Shown: positions 1 to 6,327, counted from the first letter of the stretch. The stretch is 13,805 nt of DNA from Deltaproteobacteria bacterium (GCA_023487865.1 JAMDBG010000180.1:1-13805); one strand, 5' to 3'. Made by a program: numbers and translations. Notes: a model not told the origin generated them from the letters alone.

Positions 1-445
1 AGAAATTCTCCGCGGGTCCGAATTCCAGGGCGAACATCGCCAGGGGCATGGCCACGATCATCAATCCCACGATGGACAGAGAGCCGCCGATGAACGAACC
101 GACCTGGCAGAGCACCATGGCCACACCGCCCCGCCCCTGCTTGGCCAGGGGGTATCCATCGACGGCAGTCATCACCGATGAAGCTTCTCCGGGGACGTTG
201 ACCAGGATGGAGGTGATGGCGCCGCCGTACATCGCGCCGCAGTAAACGCCCATCATCATAATCAGGGCGGTCGCCGGGTTCATGGCGAAGGAGATGGGGA
301 TCATCAGCGCCACCGTCGTGGAAGGGCCGATCCCCGGCAGGACACCCACCACCGTCCCCAAGAAACAGCCGATCAGGGCCGACAACAGGTTCGGCACAGT
401 CAGCGCCTGGGAAAATCCGTTCGTCAGCAAAGCAAGCGTTTCCAT
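1..445 (-). CDS. tctA: TTT transporter large permease TctA (3'-truncated by window edge)
   Basis: This is the large multi-pass membrane subunit of a tripartite tricarboxylate transporter, which moves carboxylates across the inner membrane using substrate delivered by a periplasmic TctC receptor. Only the first 148 residues are in the window; family members are about 500 residues. The ATG at 443-445 follows a GGGGAG ribosome site. The translation shows the family hallmarks: GVLPGIGP at residues 34-41 after a hydrophobic segment, then YGGAITSILVNVPGE at about 73-87, followed by further hydrophobic segments (about 107-140). Gene order tctC-tctB-tctA is the usual one. The substrate cannot be read from the sequence, but the upstream hydro-lyase and lyase genes suggest a di- or tricarboxylate. 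No frameshift is seen in the visible part. Confidence 0.95.
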   Translation of the reverse strand, partial: METLALLTNGFSQALTVPNLLSALIGCFLGTVVGVLPGIGPSTTVALMIPISFAMNPATALIMMMGVYCGAMYGGAITSILVNVPGEASSVMTAVDGYPLAKQGRGGVAMVLCQVGSFIGGSLSIVGLMIVAMPLAMFALEFGPAENF

Positions 446-505
446 CGTCACTCCCCATGGTTTCGTGATGTTTGATCTCAGCGGATCAAGCGGTGCGACA
501 GCGAT

Positions 506-533
506 CCCCGCCGGCTTCACAAAGCCGGCGGGG
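506..533 (-). other. Perfect 12-bp intercistronic stem-loop between tctB and tctA
   Basis: Twelve bases (506-517) and their exact complement (522-533) flank a CACA loop, giving a very GC-rich hairpin in the 106-nt tctB-tctA gap. On the minus strand no T-run follows it, so it does not look like a rho-independent terminator. It may protect the upstream mRNA or set the tctB/tctA expression ratio. That role is inferred. Confidence 0.7.
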
Positions 534-551
534 GCCATGAGTTTCTGGATC

Positions 552-1010
552 CTATCCGGGAAAGGCCGGTAACTGTATTCCCAGGAACGTTGCAAACAGG
601 AGGTAGGTCGCCAGGGTACACCCGGCCGCGACCAGGAGATTCAACCAAAGCCTCCGCTCTCCCAGCAGGTAAAAACAGGCCAGCAGCAGCGCCGTTGTGG
701 CGATAAGGAATCCCAGGATCGGCAAAGCGGCCACATAGGCAGCCGAGAACAGCACCAGGGGGAGAAAACGCCGCATCATACCCGGCAGCGTGATCGCCGC
801 ATCCTCCCCGTGCGACGACCCGGCACCTGCGAGAAGCAGTCCGGAAAAGGCGGCGAGCAGCACCGCCAATGCGCCGGGATATACCTTGGGTCCCAGGAGG
901 TCGGCGGTCGCCGTCGCCGGAAGGCCCCAGATGCTGATGAAGACCAGACCCGCCGCCACCAGGAGGATAACGGGAAGCACCGTTGTGGAAAGCTTGAGCG
1001 GATGTTTCAT
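552..1010 (-). CDS. tctB: TTT transporter small permease TctB
   Basis: This is the small membrane subunit of the tripartite tricarboxylate transporter and pairs with TctA. It has 152 residues, a normal size for TctB. Hydrophobic segments lie at about 11-30, 45-63, 83-117 (probably two helices) and 122-143, which fits the four- to five-helix plan of the family. Sequence conservation in TctB is low, so the call rests on size, topology and position between tctC and tctA. The ATG starts only 2 nt after the tctC stop, so translation is probably coupled. The purine-rich end of tctC supplies the ribosome site. Confidence 0.9.
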   Translation of the reverse strand: MKHPLKLSTTVLPVILLVAAGLVFISIWGLPATATADLLGPKVYPGALAVLLAAFSGLLLAGAGSSHGEDAAITLPGMMRRFLPLVLFSAAYVAALPILGFLIATTALLLACFYLLGERRLWLNLLVAAGCTLATYLLFATFLGIQLPAFPG

Positions 1011-1012
1011 CG

Positions 1013-2011
1013 CTATTTCTTCCCTTTTTTCAGCATGCCCATGGTTCCGAGCAATTCACGATACGTTTCATAGTCCTTCGCCAGCTCCTTCTTGAAATCG
1101 TCCCCGGTAAGGAAGGCGTCAAACAGCTCGAATTTGTCCAGCGATTGTTTCCAGGTCTTGGTCTTCACCATCGCCGCGAATTTCTTGTTCCAGTAGTCGT
1201 ATGCCTCCTTGGGCATTTCCGGCGGGCCGTATATCCCTCGCCAGTGGTAAATGGCGACGTCGATACCGAGATCTTTCCAGCACGGGACATTGGGTACGCG
1301 ATCGAGCTTGGCAGGGGCGGATACGGACAGGATGCGCACCTTCCCCGCTTCTGCCTGGTTGATCGCCTCCGAAAGACCGGTAGAGAGAATGGGGACGTGA
1401 TTGCCGAGCAGCTTGGCCATGGCATCGCCTCCCGCGTCGAAGGCCACGATTTTGACCTTTCGGTAATCGACTCCCTTCTGCTTGGCGGGCAGCATGATGT
1501 TGAACTGATCGTTGCTGGGAACAGTGCCGACACCGAAGGTCACGGATGTCGGGTCCTTCTGCAGATCCGCCAGGACGTCAAGGGCCGATTTGTACTTGGA
1601 GTCGGCGCGGACGGCCCAGCAGTTGTACTCCGTGGTCAGGCGTGCAACGGAGGTCAAATCCTTGTATCCGTATTCGATCGTCCCCATGAGCTCGTTCAGC
1701 AGGACACGGTTGCTGTTGATGCCCATTGTGTATCCGTTTCCCTTCTGGTTGATCAGATGAGAAGTCATGAGGTTTCCGCCGCCGCCGCCCTTGTGCAGGA
1801 TCGTAAAGGGCTTGTCCAGCAGCTTTTCCACGGTCAAGGCCTGTTCGATCGCCCGGGCATGGATATCCAGGCCGCCGCCCGGAGAGCCCGCCGGGACCAG
1901 TTGAACGGGTTTGGTGGGGTATGTCTGTTGCGCATTTCCCTGTCCGGCAACCGCCAGCAAGGCGGCTGCGGCCAGGACAACGAGTACGACACGGGATGAT
2001 TTGCTTAGCAT
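1013..2011 (-). CDS. tctC: TTT periplasmic substrate receptor TctC (Bug family)
   Basis: This is the extracytoplasmic solute receptor for the TctAB permease, 332 residues, typical for the Bug family. Residues 1-28 form a signal peptide: a basic start, a hydrophobic core at about 7-22, and a cleavage site near GNA-QQ. There is no lipobox cysteine. The mature protein opens with YPTKPVQLVPAGSPGGGLD (about 31-49), the usual Bug start in which the PxxPGGGxD loop contacts a carboxylate of the ligand. The ATG is preceded by a strong GGAGG. It lies 80 nt downstream of the LeuD-like gene, in line with the rest of the operon. Bug receptors bind varied carboxylates, and the ligand here is unknown; neighbouring enzymes point to a branched di- or tricarboxylate. 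Confidence 0.93.
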   Translation of the reverse strand: MLSKSSRVVLVVLAAAALLAVAGQGNAQQTYPTKPVQLVPAGSPGGGLDIHARAIEQALTVEKLLDKPFTILHKGGGGGNLMTSHLINQKGNGYTMGINSNRVLLNELMGTIEYGYKDLTSVARLTTEYNCWAVRADSKYKSALDVLADLQKDPTSVTFGVGTVPSNDQFNIMLPAKQKGVDYRKVKIVAFDAGGDAMAKLLGNHVPILSTGLSEAINQAEAGKVRILSVSAPAKLDRVPNVPCWKDLGIDVAIYHWRGIYGPPEMPKEAYDYWNKKFAAMVKTKTWKQSLDKFELFDAFLTGDDFKKELAKDYETYRELLGTMGMLKKGKK

Positions 2012-2027
2012 GGACGTCTACCTCCTT

Positions 2028-2036
2028 TTTTGTATA
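2028..2036. promoter_or_regulatory. Possible extra regulator half-site upstream of tctC
   Basis: The nine bases TTTTGTATA (minus strand TATACAAAA) are identical to the right half of the second GTATAC-type site in the regulator promoter. They sit just upstream of the tctC ribosome site in the 80-nt LeuD-tctC gap. The short AT-rich match could be chance. Confidence 0.2.
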
Positions 2037-2091
2037 AAAGGGTTTGAGTCGTCTGGCCGGCCACGCGGGGCGCCGCCAGTATCATCTAACG

Positions 2092-2610
2092 TCATTTGCC
2101 TTTCTCGATGCTTTGCAGGTGAAATGTACCGTGCTTCTTGAAATGTTCCGACAAACCGCCGTCGCTGAGCAGCTCCAGCATCACCGCCGGGAGAGGAGCG
2201 ACTTTGCCTTCCGTTCCTTTTGTGAGATTCCGGACCAGGCCGGCGGTAAGATCCACCTCCAACCGGTCGCCTGCTTCGATGCCTCCGGTGTCGCATTCCA
2301 CAACAGGCAATCCGACATTGATGGCGTTGCGGAAAAAGATGCGGGCAAATCCTTTGGCCAGCACTGCCGAGAGTCCCGCCAGCTTGATCACCCGCGGCGC
2401 CGTCTCCCGGGAGGAGCCGCACCCGAAATTGCTCCCCGCCACGATAAAATCCCCCGGCGCAATCCTCCGGACAAAATCCGGATCGATGTTGCCCATGAGA
2501 TACTTGGACATCTCCAGCATGTCCGTTGTGGAAGACTTGTATTTGCTGGCGATGATGTCATCCGTGTTGACGTCGTTTCCAAATAGATGGGCCTTCCCCT
2601 TGAGCTGCAT
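2092..2610 (-). CDS. LeuD-like small subunit of an Fe-S hydro-lyase (aconitase superfamily)
   Basis: This is the swivelling small subunit that completes the active site of a heterodimeric 3-isopropylmalate dehydratase/homoaconitase-type enzyme. It has 172 residues, the size of archaeal-type LeuD. The NTDDII segment (15-20) and the NFGCGSSRE signature (61-69) that contributes substrate-binding residues are both present. The loop after the first strand, which helps set substrate choice in this family, reads YKSSTTD (24-30) rather than the YL-containing loop common in LeuD and homoaconitase subunits. It starts 3 nt after the stop of the LeuC-like gene with a GAGGTGA ribosome site, so the subunits are probably made together. 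Because it sits with a C-C lyase and a TTT transporter, I infer a catabolic hydratase (for example dimethylmaleate hydratase-like) rather than leucine synthesis. The name leuD would fit by homology only. Confidence 0.9.
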   Translation of the reverse strand: MQLKGKAHLFGNDVNTDDIIASKYKSSTTDMLEMSKYLMGNIDPDFVRRIAPGDFIVAGSNFGCGSSRETAPRVIKLAGLSAVLAKGFARIFFRNAINVGLPVVECDTGGIEAGDRLEVDLTAGLVRNLTKGTEGKVAPLPAVMLELLSDGGLSEHFKKHGTFHLQSIEKGK

Positions 2611-2613
2611 GGT

Positions 2614-3873
2614 TCACCTCACGTATTTTCTACAATCGGCGATTTTGCCCTCCAGCGCCGAGGCGGCCACCGTGGCCGGAGAGGCCAGGTGGATAAAGGC
2701 CTCCGGATTGGCCACCCGTCCCCGAAAGTTGCGGTTGGCGGTGGTGATGACATTGTCCCCATCGGCGGCCACGCCGAAATGCGATCCCCCCGAGCAGGCG
2801 TCGCATCCGGGCACTCCCATAATGCCGCCTGCCTCCAAGAGCGTCTGCAGGATACCGCGGCGCAGGGCCTCCATCTGCACGGGCCGGGAAGCGGGGACCA
2901 CATAAAGTCTCACCCCGGGATGGACGCGCCGTCCGCAGAGAATCGATGCGGCGATTTCGAGGTCTTCCAGGCGGGAATTGGTGCAGGCGACGATGTTCGC
3001 CTGCTGGATGGGTTTGCCCAGGGCCGCTTCCACGGGGACGACATTATCGACCCGATGGGGCAGGGCCACTTGCGGCGTGAGCTTGGAAACATCGTATTCC
3101 CGGACATCGGCAAACCGGGCATCGGGATCGGAAAAGACCGGTTCAAAGGGGCGGGAAGCGCGACCCTTCAGCCAAGCCAGGGTTTTCTCATCGGCCTCCA
3201 TCAGACCCGCTTTGGCCCCCATCTCCACGGCCATGTTGGAGATGGTCAGTCGTCCATCGATACTCAAGGCGGAGATCGCCTCACCCACATACTCGGCAGC
3301 CTTGTAAGTGGCGCCATCCGCCGTCACGCTGCCGATGAGGTGGAGGATCAGGTCTTTGGCGTAGACGCCGGCGGGCAGACGCCCCTTCAGAACGAAGCGG
3401 ATCGTTTCGGGCACCTTGAACCACAGCCTGCCGGAGATCATGGCCGCTGCGGCGTCGCTTACGCCGACGCCGGTCGAAAAGACGTTCAGGGCGCCATAGG
3501 TGCAGGTGTGGGAGTCCGTGCCGATGACCAGATCTCCCGGCAGGACGTGGCCCCGCTCCGGGAGGAGCTGGTGGCAGGAACCCTCTCCCGCCTCGTAAAG
3601 GATACAGCCCTGCTGACGGGCGAACTGCCTCACCAGTTTGAGGGTGTTGGCCACGGTAGGTGTCGGCGAGGAGGGGGCATGATCGATCACCAGGGCAAAT
3701 TTCCTGGGGTCGAAGAGATTCTTGCCGCCCATTTCCCTGAAAACCTGGATGCTTAAGGGGCGATTGCCGTCGACGGACATGATGAAGTCCACATCGGCCA
3801 TAACGATCTCGCCCGCCGCGGTCGGTTTGCCGGCATGCTTTCCCAGTATCTTTTCAGCGATCGTCTTGCCCAT
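2614..3873 (-). CDS. LeuC-like large subunit of an Fe-S hydro-lyase (aconitase superfamily)
   Basis: This is the catalytic large subunit carrying the [4Fe-4S] cluster of an isopropylmalate dehydratase/homoaconitase/dimethylmaleate hydratase-type enzyme. At 419 residues it matches the short (archaeal, HACN-like) LeuC class. GTDSHTCTYGA at about 118-128 and the cluster cysteines C297 (in ACTNSR), C357 and C360 (in GCDACSG) are all present, so it should be active. The ATG at 3871-3873 has GAGGTGA six bases upstream. A GTG nine bases further upstream is in frame but lies inside that ribosome site, so I reject it. It follows the lyase gene by 42 nt and precedes its small-subunit partner by 3 nt. 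Homology alone would label it leuC; context argues for hydration or isomerisation of an imported carboxylate. Confidence 0.92.
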   Translation of the reverse strand: MGKTIAEKILGKHAGKPTAAGEIVMADVDFIMSVDGNRPLSIQVFREMGGKNLFDPRKFALVIDHAPSSPTPTVANTLKLVRQFARQQGCILYEAGEGSCHQLLPERGHVLPGDLVIGTDSHTCTYGALNVFSTGVGVSDAAAAMISGRLWFKVPETIRFVLKGRLPAGVYAKDLILHLIGSVTADGATYKAAEYVGEAISALSIDGRLTISNMAVEMGAKAGLMEADEKTLAWLKGRASRPFEPVFSDPDARFADVREYDVSKLTPQVALPHRVDNVVPVEAALGKPIQQANIVACTNSRLEDLEIAASILCGRRVHPGVRLYVVPASRPVQMEALRRGILQTLLEAGGIMGVPGCDACSGGSHFGVAADGDNVITTANRNFRGRVANPEAFIHLASPATVAASALEGKIADCRKYVR

Positions 3874-3915
3874 TTGACTCACCTCGAATGCTTCAAACCC
3901 GCGGGAGTGAAATCG

Positions 3916-4872
3916 TCAGATCGGTATCTCCAGAGTTCCCTTCGGTTCTGCGGAGGAACGCGCCTCCAATTCCTTGCGCCAGCTTCCTTCGCTCTCGAGA
4001 AATTTTCCATACAGCCTCTCCTCCAGGGCGTAGAACTTGGCGAGTCCCAGGAGCTCGCTGCGTTCGGCCATGTCGCAGATCTTTTCGGGATAAGCAGATG
4101 CGGTCGTGCCCTCCCGTTTGAGGATCTCCGCCACGTCGGTCATCGCCCGGATGGCCGTCCGCTGAAGCATTCCGGAATAGTTGATCAGCTTGTACCCCAT
4201 CTCATACAGTTCATTATAGTGGACCGGCGGGGTCTTTCCGCCGTCGTTCATGTTGGCCTTCAACGGCTTGGGGATCACCTGGGCGACTTTGCGCATCTCC
4301 TCCACGCTCATCATGGCTTCGACAAAGACCATATCCGCCCCGGCTTCGCTGTACATCAGGGCGCGGCGGATGGCCTCGTCTATGCCATGGACACCCCTGG
4401 CGTCCGTGCGGGCGATGATGACGAAATCCTTGTCCCGCCTGGCTTCGCAGACTGCCTGGAGCTTGATGACCATCTCTTCGGCGGGGATGACCTTTTTTCC
4501 TTCAAAGTGTCCGCATCGCTTGGGGAATACCTGATCCTCGATCATCATACCCGCCAGGCCGGCGGCCTCGAATTCCCGGGTGGCACGCATCGCGTTCAGG
4601 GCGTTTCCATAGCCGGTGTCGGCATCGACGGTGACTGGCACGTCAACACACCGGGCGATGTTCCGTGCCTGGTTGAGGACTTCGGGCATGGTCGGCAATC
4701 CCACGTCGGGATAACCGAGGACACTGGCAGCCAGGGCGGCGCCGCTGATGGAAAGAACGGGAAAACCGCAACGCTCCGCGACCTTGGCGGAAACGCAATC
4801 GAACGTTCCGGGACACAGGAGAGGTCCGGGTTGAGCCAGAAGCTCACGCAGGCGCTTTGCTCCATTGATCAT
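3916..4872 (-). CDS. Isocitrate lyase/PEP mutase-family carbon-carbon lyase (methylisocitrate or dimethylmalate lyase-like)
   Basis: This is a cytoplasmic TIM-barrel lyase that cleaves a 2-hydroxy di- or tricarboxylate to pyruvate (or a related oxoacid) plus a second acid, using Mg2+. It has 318 residues, slightly longer than PrpB. Visible motifs are PGTFDCVSA (21-29), the metal-site DADTGYGN (83-90), EDQ (112-114) and the catalytic-loop KRCGH (118-122). KRCGH is the form found in cleaving members (methylisocitrate lyase, dimethylmalate lyase) with the acid/base cysteine at C120, and it argues against a phosphonate mutase. The start has GGAGGTG seven bases upstream. It lies 24 nt after the regulator gene and is followed by the hydro-lyase subunits, giving a hydrate-then-cleave pair. 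No prpC-like synthase is seen in the window, so methylcitrate-cycle prpB is less favoured than 2,3-dimethylmalate lyase, but substrate cannot be decided by eye. Confidence 0.88.
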   Translation of the reverse strand: MINGAKRLRELLAQPGPLLCPGTFDCVSAKVAERCGFPVLSISGAALAASVLGYPDVGLPTMPEVLNQARNIARCVDVPVTVDADTGYGNALNAMRATREFEAAGLAGMMIEDQVFPKRCGHFEGKKVIPAEEMVIKLQAVCEARRDKDFVIIARTDARGVHGIDEAIRRALMYSEAGADMVFVEAMMSVEEMRKVAQVIPKPLKANMNDGGKTPPVHYNELYEMGYKLINYSGMLQRTAIRAMTDVAEILKREGTTASAYPEKICDMAERSELLGLAKFYALEERLYGKFLESEGSWRKELEARSSAEPKGTLEIPI

Positions 4873-4896
4873 ATCTGCACCTCCAATATGCGGTTA

Positions 4897-5592
4897 TTAG
4901 GTACTTCGTCTGATAGCCCCTCCCTCTGGTTCCCCTCCGGTGACATCGGCAAGAGATGAAAGCATGTTGCCTTTGGCACAGGCAATGTGCCTGATCAGGA
5001 GCCTTTCCGCTCGCCTGAGGTCTCCGTTCCGGACCAAGGCGAGGATTTTCTTGTGCTCCTCGAGTGCTCTTAAGTACCGCCGGTTTATCATCGTCGATGT
5101 CACGCGGACCAACGAGAGCTGACTCTGCATCGTCTGCCATACGGATATCAAGCGTTGGTTTTTGCTCAGCCTGATGATGGCAAGATGAAAGTCCAATTCC
5201 GGATCATGCATGTCGCTCTTGATGACGAGGTTCTTGATGCGCAGCTCCCTTTGCTTCAATGCCTTTTCTATCGAATCGATCTCATCCCGGCTCGATCTTC
5301 TTATCGCAAGGGTTAACGCTTTGATCTCCAAAGCCTCCCGCACTTCGAACAGATCTTCAATTTCTCTTGTCGAAAATACGGTAACAAAAGCGCCCCGGTT
5401 ATAGACGGTGCTGACCAGGCCCTCTCGTTCCAGCCGGATGATGGCTTCCCGGACGGGGGTGCGAGTCAGCCCAAGCTCTTTGGATATCTGCATTTCTTTG
5501 AGTTGAATGCCCGGCAGGTATTCCTGGGCGAGGATTTTTGACTTTAAAGCTTCGTAAACCAGATCGACGGCGCTCACAGCGTTTCGCTCCAT
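4897..5592 (-). CDS. GntR/FadR-family transcriptional regulator
   Basis: This is a 231-residue DNA-binding regulator of the FadR (FCD) subfamily. The N-terminal winged helix-turn-helix is clear: LVYEALKSKILAQEYLPG at about 11-28, then the recognition segment LTRTPVREAIIRLEREGLV at about 42-60. The C-terminal helical FCD domain has histidines H136, H180 and H202 in the usual metal-site contexts (DFHLAI, EEHKKIL, RHIACAK), so it probably binds a metal plus a carboxylate effector. It is the first gene of the lyase/hydro-lyase/tct unit. It lies directly downstream of a promoter with two GTATAC-centred sites, so it is likely autoregulatory and induced by the transported acid or a pathway intermediate. 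The gene is somewhat AT-richer than the enzymes downstream. Confidence 0.93.
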   Translation of the reverse strand: MERNAVSAVDLVYEALKSKILAQEYLPGIQLKEMQISKELGLTRTPVREAIIRLEREGLVSTVYNRGAFVTVFSTREIEDLFEVREALEIKALTLAIRRSSRDEIDSIEKALKQRELRIKNLVIKSDMHDPELDFHLAIIRLSKNQRLISVWQTMQSQLSLVRVTSTMINRRYLRALEEHKKILALVRNGDLRRAERLLIRHIACAKGNMLSSLADVTGGEPEGGAIRRST

Positions 5593-5608
5593 TGTTTGCT
5601 CTGCTCAA

Positions 5609-5622
5609 TATTGTATACAATA
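5609..5622. promoter_or_regulatory. Operator 1: perfect 14-bp palindrome TATTGTATACAATA
   Basis: This exact inverted repeat lies 17 bp upstream of the regulator start codon and downstream of the predicted -10. FadR-subfamily regulators typically bind short AT-rich palindromes of this kind. The position suits repression of the whole lyase/hydro-lyase/tct unit. Binding by the neighbouring regulator is inferred. Confidence 0.7.
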
Positions 5623-5628
5623 CTTTCG

Positions 5629-5642
5629 CTCAGTATACAAAA
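5629..5642. promoter_or_regulatory. Operator 2: imperfect GTATAC-centred site
   Basis: A second GTATAC core (5633-5638) with a conserved right half (GTATACAAAA) is centred exactly 20 bp from operator 1, about two helical turns. It overlaps the predicted -10 hexamer. The same-face spacing suggests cooperative binding of two regulator dimers. Confidence 0.55.
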
Positions 5643-5658
5643 TATTCAGTCAGGTCAA
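5632..5658 (-). promoter_or_regulatory. Predicted sigma70-type promoter for the regulator/lyase/tct unit
   Basis: On the minus strand, TTGACC (5653-5658) and TATACT (5632-5637) are separated by 15 bp, a little shorter than the preferred 17. The -10 overlaps operator 2 and the transcript start would fall just before operator 1. Confidence 0.5.
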
Positions 5659-5674
5659 GGCTTATTTCAGTTTT

Positions 5675-5827
5675 TTAGCAGTTTTTAATATTCCTGATGC
5701 TGAGCGATGTCAGTATGAAGGCACTTCCGACGACGCGGCCGACCTCAGTGCCCTGATTGATCGCCGTCAAGGCATCCTGCGGTTCCCCGCAGTCTCCGCT
5801 GGCGTGCAGCTGGAGGATCAAAGGTCC
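5675..5827 (-). pseudogene. Possible relic: C-terminal end of a 2-enoate reductase/FadH-type flavoenzyme
   Basis: No intact gene occupies the 300 bases between the cupin gene and the regulator promoter. In one minus frame a 50-codon stretch reads ASGDCGEPQDALTAINQGTE followed by VGRVVGSAF. This resembles the C-terminal NAD(P)/FAD-domain motif (xxGDCxxPRxxxxAIxxGxxxGR) of Old Yellow Enzyme-type fusion reductases such as 2-enoate reductase and 2,4-dienoyl-CoA reductase. The frame is closed by a stop on its upstream side and has no start codon, so it would be a decayed fragment. Two hairpins lie in or beside it: 5777-5792 (CTGCGG/CCGCAG, four-base loop) and 5817-5846 (core AAGGTCC/GGACCTT, nine-base loop). 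The match is from memory of the family motif over about 25 residues and could be chance. Confidence 0.35.
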
Positions 5828-5959
5828 TTACATTGCGGACCTTGATTTTATCCTGGAAATAAAGGTTCCCCAGGCGGTCCCTCTGCTGCAGAAGCGGATC
5901 CATGCAGTGCAGATGAAGGTGCAGGCGGCGTTTCTCAAGGCAGTGCTTGCGGAAGTCCC

Positions 5960-6280
5960 TTACCGGTAGTCCTCACGGACGGGAGAAAAGACGTCGAGAA
6001 TGAAGCAGTCCGTGAGCGCCCGTCCCCGGTGCATCGCCCCGGAGGGGATGACGACGATGTCGCCGGCCTCGATCGTCCGCGTTTGGCCGTCGACGGTCAT
6101 CTCGAACCGGCCGCGGATGATGGTCGAAACCTGTTCATGCGGATGTGAATGCTCGGGGAGGACGGAATCCGCCGCGATCTGCCAGTAAGCGGAGGTCATG
6201 CGGTCGGTATGGACGAACCTTGCCCGAAACCCTTTGACTATCTCGCGCTCTTCGATGTCGGACAGCTTGATGAAAGACAT
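5960..6280 (-). CDS. Small KdgF-like cupin
   Basis: This is a single-domain cupin of 106 residues. Motif 1 gives PEHSHPHEQ (42-50), with H44, H46 and Q50 as likely metal ligands. Motif 2 runs GDIVVIPSGAMH (73-84), with H84 as the fourth ligand. The C-terminal LDVFSPVREDY resembles the end of KdgF, which converts unsaturated uronates to their open keto form. Many unrelated small cupins share this end, so a uronate role is not claimed. The ATG follows GGAGAAGG. It is the last gene of the TRAP unit, 78 nt beyond the diaminopentanoate dehydrogenase-like gene. A role in isomerising or tautomerising a product of that enzyme is possible but unproven. Confidence 0.85.
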   Translation of the reverse strand: MSFIKLSDIEEREIVKGFRARFVHTDRMTSAYWQIAADSVLPEHSHPHEQVSTIIRGRFEMTVDGQTRTIEAGDIVVIPSGAMHRGRALTDCFILDVFSPVREDYR

Positions 6281-6300
6281 GACACCTTCTCCAATTCACC

Positions 6301-6320
6301 ATTGCTGCTGCAGCAGCAAT
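6301..6320. repeat. Perfect 20-bp palindrome
   Basis: ATTGCTGCTGCAGCAGCAAT reads the same on both strands. It sits 20 bp upstream of the cupin start, in the gap after the dehydrogenase gene. It has no loop, so it is more likely a protein-binding dyad than an RNA hairpin, although the CTG/CAG repeats could fold. No T-run follows on either side. Confidence 0.7.
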
Positions 6321-6327
6321 AGAACAG

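Noticed and set aside
1145..1999. Plus-strand open frame of 284 codons opposite tctC
   Set aside because: Antisense to a receptor with a clear signal peptide and Bug motifs; no ribosome site or family resemblance.
2587..3756. Plus-strand open frame of 389 codons opposite the LeuC-like gene
   Set aside because: Antisense shadow of a gene with intact cluster cysteines and family motifs; no ribosome site or recognisable content of its own.
3874..3882. GTG start nine bases upstream for the LeuC-like gene
   Set aside because: The GTG lies inside the GAGGTGA ribosome site that is ideally spaced for the ATG at 3873.
4897..4899. Transcription end between regulator and lyase genes
   Set aside because: The gap is only 24 nt, holds the lyase ribosome site, and shows no hairpin, so the genes are taken as co-transcribed.
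3835..4959. Plus-strand open frame of 374 codons opposite the lyase
   Set aside because: Antisense shadow; the minus-strand lyase carries the catalytic KRCGH and metal-site motifs.
5757..5969. Plus-strand 70-codon open frame between the cupin and regulator genes
   Set aside because: No ribosome site before the start and no recognised motif. It overlaps the end of the cupin gene, and the enoate-reductase-like relic reads on the other strand.
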